Under the pieces are notes generated by a model. That model was given only the letters and a program-made list of their open reading frames with translations, had not been told where the DNA came from and did not search any database. From NCBI GenBank assembly GCA_948146395.1, contig OX411556.1, positions 372,001 to 436,000 on the forward strand: a stretch of DNA of 64,000 bases. The letters run 5' to 3'. The stretch is from Fragum whitleyi (taxonomy: Eukaryota > Mollusca > Bivalvia > Cardiida > Cardiidae). Shown piece by piece: positions 1 to 11,880 of this stretch (position 1 is the stretch's first letter; each line of letters starts with the position of its first letter). The translations under genes and the position numbers were made by a program.

Positions 1-1704
1 ATTATTTAATCCTGATTTAATGTTAAATATTTTGGGTACCCATTTTTCGATCGACTGATGCGCCTATGCATTCATACCCACATCGCCCCAAACACGCGCG
101 TTCGCTAGCTATGCATGTGCTCTTCAAATTGACACCGGTTTCGATGCCGTCTGATGCATCCGTCTGTGCGTTTATGCAGCATCCCTGAACCATTGTTATT
201 CGATGTAATAGTAATTATTTAATCCTGATTTAATGTTAAATATTTTGGGTACCCATTTTTCGATCGACTGATGCGCCCATGCATTCATACCCACATCGTC
301 CCAAACACTCGCGTTCGCTAGCTATGCATGTGCGCTTCAAATTGACACCGGTTTCGATGCCGTCTGATGCATCCGTCTGTGCGTTTATGCAGCATCCCTG
401 ACCCCTTGTTATTCGATTTAATAGTAATTATTTAATCCTGATTTAATGTTAAATATTTTGGGTACCCATTTTTCGATCGACTGATGCGCCCATGCATTCA
501 TACCCACATCGTCCCAAACACTCGCGTTCGCTAGCTATGCATGTGCGCTTCAAATTGACACCGGTTTCGATGCCGTCTGATGCATCCGTCTGTGCGTTTA
601 TGCAGCATCCCTGATCCCTTGTTATTCGATTTAATAGTAATTATTTAATCCTGATTTAATGTTAAATATTTTGGGTACCCATTTTTCGATCGACTGATGC
701 GCCCATGCATTCATACCCACATCGTCCCAAACACGCGCGTTCACTAGCTATGCATGTGCGCTTCAAATTGACACCGGTTTCGATGCCGTCTGATGCATCC
801 GTCTGTGCGTTTATGCAGCATCCCTGACCCCTTGTTATTCGATTTAATAGTAATTATTTAATCCTGATTTAATGTTAAATATTTTGGGTACCCATTTTTC
901 GATCAGCTGATGCGCCCATGTATCATACCCACATCGCCCCAAACACGCGCGTTCGCTAGCTATGCATGTGCGCTTCAAATTGACACCGGTTTCGATGACG
1001 TCTGATGCATCCGTCTGTGCGTTTATGCAGCATCCCTGACCCCTTGTTATTCGATTTAATAGTAATTATTTAATCCTGATTTAATGTTAAATATTTTGGG
1101 TACCCATTTTTCGATCGACTGATGCGCCCATGCATTCATACCCACATCGCCCCAAACACGCGCGTTCGCTAGCTATGCATGTGCGCTTCAAATTGACACC
1201 GGTTTCGATGCCGTCTGATGCATCCGTCTGTGCGTTTATGCAGCATCCCTGACCCCTTGTTATTCGATTTAATAGTAATTATTTAATCCTGATTTAATGC
1301 TAAATATTTTGGGTACCCATTTTTCGATCGACTGATGCGCCCATGCATTCATACCCACATCGCCCCAAACACGCGCGTTCGCTAGCTATGCATGTGCGCT
1401 TCAAATTGACACCGGTTTCGATGCCGTCTGATGCATCCGTCTGTGCGTTTATGCAGCATCCCTGACCCCTTGTTATTCGATTTAATAGTAATTATTTAAT
1501 CCTGATTTAATGTTAAATATTTTGGGTACCCATTTTTCGATCGACTGATGCGCCCATGCATTCATACCCACATCGTCCCAAACACGCGCATTCACTAGCT
1601 ATGCATGTGCGCTTCAAATTGACACCGGTTTCGATGCCGTCTGATGCATCCGTCTGTGCGTTTATGCAGCATCCCTGACCCCTTGTTATTCGATTTAATA
1701 GTAA
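1..1704 (+). repeat. Ordinary monomers at the left edge
   Basis: Eight units lie here, in the order A, B, B, C, A, A, A, C-like. The first has private changes such as GCGCCTATGC and GTGCTCTTC. The fifth (853-1064) is 212 bp because CATGCATTCAT is shortened to CATGTATCAT, and it also carries GATCAGCTG in place of GATCGACTG. No large duplication is apparent. Confidence 0.85.
427..639 (+). repeat. Representative 213-bp monomer (type B)
   Basis: This unit is close to the common sequence and serves as the coordinate frame; its one obvious departure is T at 188 in place of the usual C. The common form of this unit counts A47, T73, C55, G38, so the plus strand is 60% pyrimidine. Positions 1-33, together with about 20 bp at the end of the preceding unit, form an AT-rich segment. 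Three 8-bp palindromes follow one another: AAATATTT (25-32), GGGTACCC (34-41) and TCGATCGA (47-54). Six-base palindromes include ATGCAT at 66, 111 and 154, GCTAGC at 104 and ACCGGT at 134. Positions 86, 96 and 104 are the type-defining sites. No protein-coding or RNA-gene signal is convincing within it. Confidence 0.95.
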
Positions 1705-2982
1705 TTATTTAATCCTGATTTAATGTTAAATATTTTGGGTACCCATTTTTCGATCGACTGATGCGCCCATGCATTCATACCCATATCGCCCCAAACACGC
1801 GCGTTTCTTAGCTATGCATGTGCGCTTCAAATTGACACCGGTTTCGATGCCGTCTGATGCATCCGTCTGTGCGTTTATGCAGCATCCCTGACCCCTTGTT
1901 ATTCGATTTAATAGTAATTATTTAATCCTGATTTAATGTTAAATATTTTGGGTACCCATTTTTCGATCGACTGATGCGCCCATGCATTCATACCCACATC
2001 GTCCCAAACACTCGCGTTCGCTAGCTATGCATGTGCGCTTCAAATTGACAATGGTTTCGATGCCGTCTGATGCATCCGTCTGTGCGTTTATGCAGCATCC
2101 CTGACCCCTTGTTATTCGATTTAATAGTAATTATTTAATCCTGATTTAATGTTAAATATTTTGGGTACCCATTTTTCGATCGACTGATGCGCCCATGCAT
2201 TCATACCCGCATCGTCCCAAACACGCGCGTTCGCTAGCTATGCATGTGCGCTTCAAATTGACACCGGTTTCGATGCCGTCTGATGCATCCGTCTGTGCGT
2301 TTATGCAGCATCCCTGACCCCTTGTTATTCGATTTAATAGTAATTATTTAATCCTGATTTAATGTTTAATATTTTGGGTACCCATTTTTCGATCGACTGA
2401 TGCGCCCATGCATTCATACCCACATCGCCCCAAACACGCGCGTTTCTTAGCTATGCATGTGCGCTTCAAATTGACACCGGTTTCGATGCCGTCTGATGCA
2501 TCCGTCTGTGCGTTTATGCAGCATCCCTGACCCCTTGTTATTCGATTTAATAGTAATTATTTAATCCTGATTTAATGTTAAATATTTTGGGTACCCATTT
2601 TTCGATCGACTGATGCGCCCATGCATTCATACCCACATCGTCCCAAACACTCGCGTTCGCTAGCTATGCATGTGCGCTTCAAATTGACACCGGTTTCGAT
2701 GCCGTCTGATGCATCCGTCTGTGCGTTTATGCAGCATCCCTGACCCCTTGTTATTCGATTTAATAGTAATTATTTAATCCTGATTTAATGTTAAATATTT
2801 TGGGTACCCATTTTTCGATCGACTGATGCGCCCATGCATTCATACCCGCATCGTCCCAAACACGCGCGTTCGCTAGCTATGCATGTGCGCTTCAAATTGA
2901 CACCGGTTTCGATGCCGTCTGATGCATCCGTCTGTGCGTTTATGCAGCATCCCTGACCCCTTGTTATTCGATTTAATAGTAA
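1705..2982 (+). repeat. Duplicated trimer, 2 x 639 bp
   Basis: Units at 1705, 1918 and 2131 are followed by close copies at 2344, 2557 and 2770. Shared private markers are CGTTTCTTAGC in the first unit of each trimer, CATACCCGCATCG in the third (2207 and 2846) and the TGTTTAATA change just downstream of each third unit (about 2361 and 3000). The trimer order is A-like, B, then a mixed type with T86, G96, G104. Confidence 0.85.
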
Positions 2983-5900
2983 TTATTTAATCCTGATTTA
3001 ATGTTTAATATTTTGGGTACCCATTTTTCGATCGACTGATGCGCCCATGCATTCATACCCACATCGCCCCAAACACGCGCGTTCGCTAGCTATGCATGTG
3101 CGCTTCAAATTGACACCGGTTTCGATGCCGTCTGATGCATCCGTCTGTGCGTTTATGCAGCATCCCTGACCCCTTGTTATTCGATTTAATAGTAATTATT
3201 TAATCCTGATTTAATGTTAAATATGTTGGGTACCCATTTTTCGATCGACTGATGCGCCCATGCATTCATACCCACATCGTCCCAAACACTCGCGTTCGCT
3301 AGCTATGCATGTGCGCTTCAAATTGACACCGGTTTCGATGCCGTCTGATGCATCCGTCTGTGCGTTTATGCAGCATCCCTGACCCCTTGTTATTCGATTT
3401 AATAGTAATTATTTAATCCTGATTTAATGTTAAATATTTTGGGTACCAATTTTTCGATCGACTGATGCGAACATGCATTCATACCCACATCGCCCCAAAC
3501 ACGCGCGTTCGCTAGCTATGCATGTGCGCTTCAAATTGACACCGGTTTCGATGCCGTCTGATGCATCCGTCTGTGCGTTTATGCAGCATCCCTGACCCCT
3601 TGTTATTCGATTTAATAGTAATTATTTAATCCTGATTTAATGTTAAATATGTTGGGTACCCATTTTTCGATCGACTGATGCGCCCATGCATTCATACCCA
3701 CATCGTCCCAAACACTCGCGTTCGCTAGCTATGCATGTGCGCTTCAAATTGACACCGGTTTTGATGCCGTCTGATGCATCCGTCTGTGCGTTTATGCAGC
3801 ATCCCTGACCCCTTGTTATTCGATTTAATAGTAATTATTTAATCCTGATTTAATGTTAAATATTTTGGGTACCCATTTTTCGATCGACTGATGCGCCCAT
3901 GCATTCATACCCACATCGTCCCAAACACTCGCGTTCGCTAGCTATGCATGTGCGCTTCAAATTGACACCGGTTTCGATGCCGTCTGATGCATCCGTCTGT
4001 GCGTTTATGCAGCATCCCTGACCCCTTGTTATTCGATTTAATAGTAATTATTTAATCCTGATTTAATGTTAAATATTTTGGGTACCAATTTTTCGATCGA
4101 CTGATGCGCCCATGCATTCATACCCACATCGCCCCAAACACGCGCGTTCGCTAGCTATGCATGTGCGCTTCAAATTGACACCGGTTTCGATGCAGTCTGA
4201 TGCATCCGTCTGTGCGTTTATGCAGCATCCCTGACCCCTTGTTATTCGATTTAATAGTAATTATTTAATCCTGATTTAATGTTAAATATTTTGGGTACCC
4301 ATTTTTCGATCGACTGATGCACCAATGCATTCATACCCACATCGTCAAAAACACTCGCGTTCGCTAGCTATGCATGTGCGCTTTAAATTGACACCGGTTT
4401 CGATGCCGTCTGATGCATCCGTCTGTGCGTTTATGCAGCATCCCTGACCCCTTGTTATTCGATTTAATAGTAATTATTTAATTTTGATTTAATGTTTAAT
4501 ATTTTGGGTACCCATTTTTCGATCGACTGATGCGCCCATGCATTCATACCCACATCGTCCCAAACACTCGCGTTCGCTAGCTATGCATGTGCGCTTCAAA
4601 TTGACACCGGTTTCGATGCCGTTTGATGCATCTGTCTGTGCGTTTATGCAGCATCCCTGACCCATTGTTATTCGATTTAATAGTAATTATATAATCCTGA
4701 TTTAATGTTAAATATTTTGGGTACCCATTTTTCGATCGACTGATGCGCCCATGCATTCATACCCACATCGTCCCAAACACGCGCGTTCACTAGCTATGCA
4801 TGTGCGCTTCAAATTGACACCAGTTTCGATGCCGTCTGATGCATCCGTCTGTGCGTTTATGCAGCATCCCTGACCCCTTGTTATTCGATTTAATAGTAAT
4901 TATTTAATCCTGATTTAATGTTAAATATTTTGGGTACCCATTTTTCGATCGACTGATGCGCCCATGCATTCATACCCACATCGCCCCAAACACGCGCGTT
5001 CGCTAGCTATGCATGTGCGCTTCAAATTGACACCGGTTTCGATGCCGTCTGATGGATCCGTCTGTGCGTTTATGCAGCATCCCTGACCCCTTGTTATTCG
5101 ATTTAATAGTAATTATTTAATCCTGATTTAATGTTAAATATTTTGGGTACCCATTTTTCGATCGACTGATGCGCCCATGCATTCATACCCACATCGTCCC
5201 AAACACTCGCGTTCGCTAGCTATGCATGTGCGCTTCAAATTGACACCGGTTTCGATGCCGTCTGATGCATCCGTCTGTGCGTTTATGCAGCATCCCTGAC
5301 CCCTTGTTATTCGATTTAATAGTAATTATTTAATCCTGATTTAATGTTAAATATTTTGGGTACCCATTTTTCGATCGACTAATGCGCCCATGCATTCATA
5401 CCCACATCGTCCCAAAAACTCGCGTTCGCTAGCTATGCATGTGCGCTTCAAATTGACACCGGTTTCGATGCCGTCTGATGCATCCGTCTGTCCGTTTATG
5501 CAGCATCCCTGACCCCTTGTTATTCGATTAAATAGTAATTATTTAATCCTGATTTAATGTTAAATATTTTGGGTACCCATTTTTCGATCGACCGATGCGC
5601 CCATGCATTTATACCCACATCGTCCCAAACACGCGCGTTCACTAACTATGCATGTGCGCTTCAAATTGACACCGGTTTCGATGCCGTCTGATGCATCCGT
5701 CTGTGCGTTTATGCAGCATCCCTGACCCCTTGTTATTCGATTTAATAGTAATTATTTAATACTGATTTAATGTTAAATATTTTGGGTACCCATTTTTCGA
5801 TCGACTGATGCGCCCATGCATTCATACCAACACCGCCCCAAACACGCGCGTTTCTTAGCTATGCATGTGCGCTTCAAATTGACACCGGTTTCGATGCCGT

Positions 5901-6553
5901 CTGATGCATCCGTCTGTGCGTTTATGCAGCATCCCTGGCCCCTTGTTATTCGATGTAATAGTAATTATTTAATCCTGATTTAATGTTAAATATTTTGGGT
6001 ACCCATTTTTCGATCGACTGATGCGCCCATGCATTCATACCCACATCGTCCCAAACACTCGCGTTCGCTAGCTATGCATGTGCGCTTCAAATTGACACCG
6101 GTTTCGATGCCGTCTGATGCATCCGTCTGTGCGTTTATGCAACATCCCTGACCCCTTGTTATTCGATTTAATAGTAATTATTTAATCCTGATTTAATGTC
6201 AAATATTTTGGGTACCAATTTTTCGATCGACTGATGCACCCATGCATTCATACCCACATCGTCCCAAACACTCGCGTTCGCTAGCTATGCATGTGCGCTT
6301 CAAATTGACACCGGTTTCGATGCCGTCTGATGCATCCGTCTGTGCGTTTATGCAGCATCCCTGACCCCTTGTTATTCGATGTAATAGTAATAATTTAATC
6401 CTGATTTAATGTTAAATATTTTGAGTACCCATTTTTCGATCGACTGATGCGCCCATGCATTCATACCTACATCGTCCCAAACACGCGCGTTCACTAGCTA
6501 TGCATGTGCGCTTCAAATCATCTGTACGTTTATGCAGCATCCCTGACCCCATA
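2964..6553 (+). repeat. 3,590-bp higher-order repeat, copy 1
   Basis: The block holds 17 units, one of them shortened by 31 bp (17 x 213 - 31 = 3,590). It repeats immediately downstream. It carries many private variants, including AAATATGTTGGG (about 3221 and 3648), GCGAACATGC, TGCAGTCTGATG, ATCGTCAAAAACAC, GATGGATCCG and GACCGATGCG, which make the copy relationship unmistakable. The left limit is set by the mismatches at 2961 and 2963 against 6551 and 6553. Confidence 0.93.
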
Positions 6554-6571
6554 TTATTCGATTTAATAGTA
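6390..6571 (+). repeat. Short 182-bp unit, copy 1
   Basis: CTTCAAAT is joined directly to CATCTGTACG, so 31 bp of unit positions about 130-164 are missing. The preceding part carries TTGAGTACCC and CATACCTACATCG. The join is best explained from a parent with CATCTGTCTGTG: a 27-bp deletion plus loss of one CTGT. Confidence 0.93.
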
Positions 6572-9500
6572 ATTATTTAATCCTGATTTAATGTTTAATA
6601 TTTTGGGTACCCATTTTTCGATCGACTGATGCGCCCATGCATTCATACCCACATCGCCCCAAACACGCGCGTTCGCTAGCTATGCATGTGCGCTTCAAAT
6701 TGACACCGGTTTCGATGCCGTCTGATGCATCCGTCTGTGCGTTTATGCAGCATCCCTGACCCCTTGTTATTCGATTTAATAGTAATTATTTAATCCTGAT
6801 TTAATGTTAAATATGTTGGGTACCCATTTTTCGATCGACTGATGCGCCCATGCATTCATACCCACATCGTCCCAAACACTCGCGTTCGCTAGCTATGCAT
6901 GTGCGCTTCAAATTGACACCGGTTTCGATGCCGTCTGATGCATCCGTCTGTGCGTTTATGCAGCATCCCTGACCCCTTGTTATTCGATTTAATAGTAATT
7001 ATTTAATCCTGATTTAATGTTAAATATTTTGGGTACCAATTTTTCGATCGACTGATGCGAACATGCATTCATACCCACATCGCCCCAAACACGCGCGTTC
7101 GCTAGCTATGCATGTGCGCTTCAAATTGACACCGGTTTCGATGCCGTCTGATGCATCCGTCTGTGCGTTTATGCAGCATCCCTGACCCCTTGTTATTCGA
7201 TTTAATAGTAATTATTTAATCCTGATTTAATGTTAAATATGTTGGGTACCCATTTTTCGATCGACTGATGCGCCCATGCATTCATACCCACATCGTCCCA
7301 AACACTCGCGTTCGCTAGCTATGCATGTGCGCTTCAAATTGACACCGGTTTTGATGCCGTCTGATGCATCCGTCTGTGCGTTTATGCAGCATGCCTGACC
7401 CCTTGTTATTCGATTTAATAGTAATTATTTAATCCTGATTTAATGTTAAATATTTTGGGTACCCATTTTTCGATCGACTGATGCGCCCATGCATTCATAC
7501 CCACATCGTCCCAAACACTCGCGTTCGCTAGCTATGCATGTGCGCTTCAAATTGACACCGGTTTCGATGCCGTCTGATGCATCCGTCTGTGCGTTTATGC
7601 AGCATCCCTGACCCCTTGTTATTCGATTTAATAGTAATTATTTAATCCTGATTTAATGTTAAATATTTTGGGTACCAATTTTTCGATCGACTGATGCGCC
7701 CATGCATTCATACCCACATCGCCCCAAACACGCGCGTTCGCTAGCTATGCATGTGCGCTTCAAATTGACACCGGTTTCGATGCAGTCTGATGCATCCGTC
7801 TGTGCGTTTATGCAGCATCCCTGACCCCTTGTTATTCGATTTAATAGTAATTATTTAATCCTGATTTAATGTTAAATATTTTGGGTACCCATTTTTCGAT
7901 CGACTGATGCACCAATGCATTCATACCCACATCGTCAAAAACACTCGCGTTCGCTAGCTATGCATGTGCGCTTTAAATTGACACCGGTTTCGATGCCGTC
8001 TGATGCATCCGTCTGTGCGTTTATGCAGCATCCCTGACCCCTTGTTATTCGATTTAATAGTAATTATTTAATTTTGATTTAATGTTTAATATTTTGGGTA
8101 CCCATTTTTCGATCGACTGATGCGCCCATGCATTCATACCCACATCGTCCCAAACACTCGCGTTCGCTAGCTATGCATGTGCGCTTCAAATTGACACCGG
8201 TTTCGATGCCGTTTGATGCATCTGTCTGTGCGTTTATGCAGCATCCCTGACCCATTGTTATTCGATTTAATAGTAATTATTTAATCCTGATTTAATGTTA
8301 AATATTTTGGGTACCCATTTTTCGATCGACTGATGCGCCCATGCATTCATACCCACATCGTCCCAAACACGCGCGTTCACTAGCTATGCATGTGCGCTTC
8401 AAATTGACACCAGTTTCGATGCCGTCTGATGCATCCGTCTGTGCGTTTATGCAGCATCCCTGACCCCTTGTTATTCGATTTAATAGTAATTATTTAATCC
8501 TGATTTAATGTTAAATATTTTGGGTACCCATTTTTCGATCGACTGATGCGCCCATGCATTCATACCCACATCGCCCCAAACACGCGCGTTCGCTAGCTAT
8601 GCATGTGCGCTTCAAATTGACACCGGTTTCGATGCCGTCTGATGGATCCGTCTGTGCGTTTATGCAGCATCCCTGACCCCTTGTTATTCGATTTAATAGT
8701 AATTATTTAATCCTGATTTAATGTTAAATATTTTGGGTATCCATTTTTCGATCGACTGATGCGCCCATGCATTCATACCCACATCGTCCCAAACACTCGC
8801 GTTCGCTAGCTATGCATGTGCGCTTCAAATTGACACCGGTTTCGATGCCGTCTGATGCATCCGTCTGTGCGTTTATGCAGCATCCCTGACCCCTTGTTAT
8901 TCGATTTAATAGTAATTATTTAATCCTGATTTAATGTTAAATATTTTGGGTACCCATTTTTCGATCGACTAATGCGCCCATGCATTCATACCCACATCGT
9001 CCCAAAAACTCGCGTTCGCTAGCTATGCATGTGCGCTTCAAATTGACACCGGTTTCGATGCCGTCTGATGCATCCGTCTGTCCGTTTATGCAGCATCCCT
9101 GACCCCTTGTTATTCGATTAAATAGTAATTATTTAATCCTGATTTAATGTTAAATATTTTGGGTACCCATTTTTCGATCGACCGATGCGCCCATGCATTT
9201 ATACCCACATCGTCCCAAACACGCGCGTTCACTAACTATGCATGTGCGCTTCAAATTGACACCGGTTTCGATGCCGTCTGATGCATCCGTCTGTGCGTTT
9301 ATGCAGCATCCCTGACCCCTTGTTATTCGATTTAATAGTAATTATTTAATACTGATTTAATGTTAAATATTTTGGGTACCCATTTTTCGATCGACTGATG
9401 CGCCCATGCATTCATACCAACACCGCCCCAAACACGCGCGTTTCTTAGCTATGCATGTGCGCTTCAAATTGACACCGGTTTCGATGCCGTCTGATGCATC

Positions 9501-10143
9501 CGTCTGTGCGTTTATGCAGCATCCCTGGCCCCTTGTTATTCGATGTAATAGTAATTATTTAATCCTGATTTAATGTTAAATATTTTGGGTACCCATTTTT
9601 CGATCGACTGATGCGCCCATGCATTCATACCCACATCGTCCCAAACACTCGCGTTCGCTAGCTATGCATGTGCGCTTCAAATTGACACCGGTTTCGATGC
9701 CGTCTGATGCATCCGTCTGTGCGTTTATGCAACATCCCTGACCCCTTGTTATTCGATTTAATAGTAATTATTTAATCCTGATTTAATGTCAAATATTTTG
9801 GGTACCAATTTTTCGATCGACTGATGCACCCATGCATTCATACCCACATCGTCCCAAACACTCGCGTTCGCTAGCTATGCATGTGCGCTTCAAATTGACA
9901 CCGGTTTCGATGCCGTCTGATGCATCCGTCTGTGCGTTTATGCAGCATCCCTGACCCCTTGTTATTCGATGTAATAGTAATAATTTAATCCTGATTTAAT
10001 GTTAAATATTTTGAGTACCCATTTTTCGATCGACTGATGCGCCCATGCATTCATACCTACATCGTCCCAAACACGCGCGTTCACTAGCTATGCATGTGCG
10101 CTTCAAATCATCTGTACGTTTATGCAGCATCCCTGACCCCATG
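6554..10143 (+). repeat. 3,590-bp higher-order repeat, copy 2
   Basis: Reading it against copy 1 line by line, I found three single-base differences: C/G at 3803/7393, A/T at 4691/8281 and C/T at 5150/8740. That is about 99.9% identity, whereas neighbouring monomers within a copy differ at several per cent of sites. Identity continues about 40 bp past the nominal end, to about 10,185. The duplication is therefore recent, or an assembly artefact that long reads could exclude. Confidence 0.93.
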
Positions 10144-10161
10144 TTATTCGATTTAATAGTA
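9980..10161 (+). repeat. Short 182-bp unit, copy 2
   Basis: It has the same junction as the unit 3,590 bp upstream, including the TGTACG variant. It differs from that unit downstream of the junction, where CCCATGTTATT replaces CCCATATTATT. Confidence 0.93.
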
Positions 10162-10504
10162 ATTATTTAATCCTGATTTAATGTTAAATATTTTGGGTAC
10201 CCACTTTTCGATCGACTGATGCGCCCATGCATTCATACCCACATCGCCCCAAACACGCGCGTTCGCTAGCTATGCATGTGCGCTTCAAATTGACACCGGT
10301 TTCGATGCCGTCTGATGCATCCGTCTGTGCGTTTATGCAGCATCCCTGACCCCTTGTTATTCGATTTAATAGTAATTATTTAATCCTGATTTAATGTTAA
10401 ATATTTTGGGTACCCATTTTTCGATCGACTGATGCGCCCATGCATTCATACCCACATCGTCCCAAACACGCGCGTTCGCTAGCTATGCATGTGCGCTTCA
10501 AATT

Positions 10505-11840
10505 GACACCGGTTTCGATGCCGTCTGATGCATCCGTCTGTCCGTTTATGCAGCATCCCTGACCCCTTGTTATTCGATTAAATAGTAATTATTTAATCCT
10601 GATTTAATGTTAAATATTTTGGGTACCCATTTTTCGATCGACCGATGCGCCCATGCATTTATACCCACATCGTCCCAAACACGCGCGTTCACTAACTATG
10701 CATGTGCGCTTCAAATTGACACCGGTTTCGATGCCGTCTGATGCATCCGTCTGTGCGTTTATGCAGCATCCCTGACCCCTTGTTATTCGATTTAATAGTA
10801 ATTATTTAATACTGATTTAATGTTAAATATTTTGGGTACCCATTTTTCGATCGACTGATGCGCCCATGCATTCATACCAACACCGCCCCAAACACGCGCG
10901 TTTCTTAGCTATGCATGTGCGCTTCAAATTGACACCGGTTTCGATGCCGTCTGATGCATCCGTCTGTGCGTTTATGCAGCATCCCTGGCCCCTTGTTATT
11001 CGATGTAATAGTAATTATTTAATCCTGATTTAATGTTAAATATTTTGGGTACCCATTTTTCGATCGACTGATGCGCCCATGCATTCATACCCACATCGTC
11101 CCAAACACTCGCGTTCGCTAGCTATGCATGTGCGCTTCAAATTGACACCGGTTTCGATGCCGTCTGATGCATCCGTCTGTGCGTTTATGCAACATCCCTG
11201 ACCCCTTGTTATTCGATTTAATAGTAATTATTTAATCCTGATTTAATGTCAAATATTTTGGGTACCAATTTTTCGATCGACTGATGCACCCATGCATTCA
11301 TACCCACATCGTCCCAAACACTCGCGTTCGCTAGCTATGCATGTGCGCTTCAAATTGACACCGGTTTCGATGCCGTCTGATGCATCCGTCTGTGCGTTTA
11401 TGCAGCATCCCTGACCCCTTGTTATTCGATGTAATAGTAATAATTTAATCCTGATTTAATGTTAAATATTTTGAGTACCCATTTTTCGATCGACTGATGC
11501 GCCCATGCATTCATACCTACATCGTCCCAAACACGCGCGTTCACTAGCTATGCATGTGCGCTTCAAATCATCTGTACGTTTATGCAGCATCCCTGACCCC
11601 ATGTTATTCGATTTAATAGTAATTATTTAATCCTGATTTAATGTTAAATATTTTGGGTACCCACTTTTCGATCGACTGATGCGCCCATGCATTCATACCC
11701 ACATCGCCCCAAACACGCGCGTTCGCTAGCTATGCATGTGCGCTTCAAATTGACACCGGTTTCGATGCCGTCTGATGCATCCGTCTGTGCGTTTATGCAG
11801 CATCCCTGACCCCTTGTTATTCGATTTAATAGTAATTATT
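10505..11840 (+). repeat. 1,460-bp-shifted copy of 9,045-10,380
   Basis: Sequence here matches sequence 1,460 bp upstream (7 x 213 - 31). Shared markers are GTCTGTCCGTTTATG, TTCGATTAAATAG, GACCGATGCG, CATACCAACACCG, TGTCAAATATT, a TTGAGTACCC unit, the 182-bp short unit and CCCACTTTTCG (10,201 and 11,661). This is a second, smaller tandem duplication at the right edge of the 3,590-bp pair. Limits are approximate because the flanking units are generic. Confidence 0.88.
11440..11621 (+). repeat. Short 182-bp unit, copy 3
   Basis: It lies 1,460 bp after copy 2, with the same TGTACG junction and the same CCCATGTTATT downstream. It is part of the 1,460-bp duplication. Confidence 0.93.
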
Positions 11841-11880
11841 TAATCCTGATTAAATGTTAAATATTTTGGGTACCCATTTT

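Noticed and set aside
427..639. CENP-B box
   Set aside because: The pattern needs TTCG, a spaced A and CGGG. TTCG with the spaced A occurs (TTCGATCGA), but the next bases are GATG, and a typical unit has no CGGG on either strand. The rare CGCCCGAAAC units give CGGG on the minus strand without the required upstream bases.
427..639. Hairpin or terminator around GATGCATCC...TGCAGCATCC
   Set aside because: Only a 5-bp GATGC/GCATC stem forms around a large loop; it is too weak to call a structured RNA or terminator.
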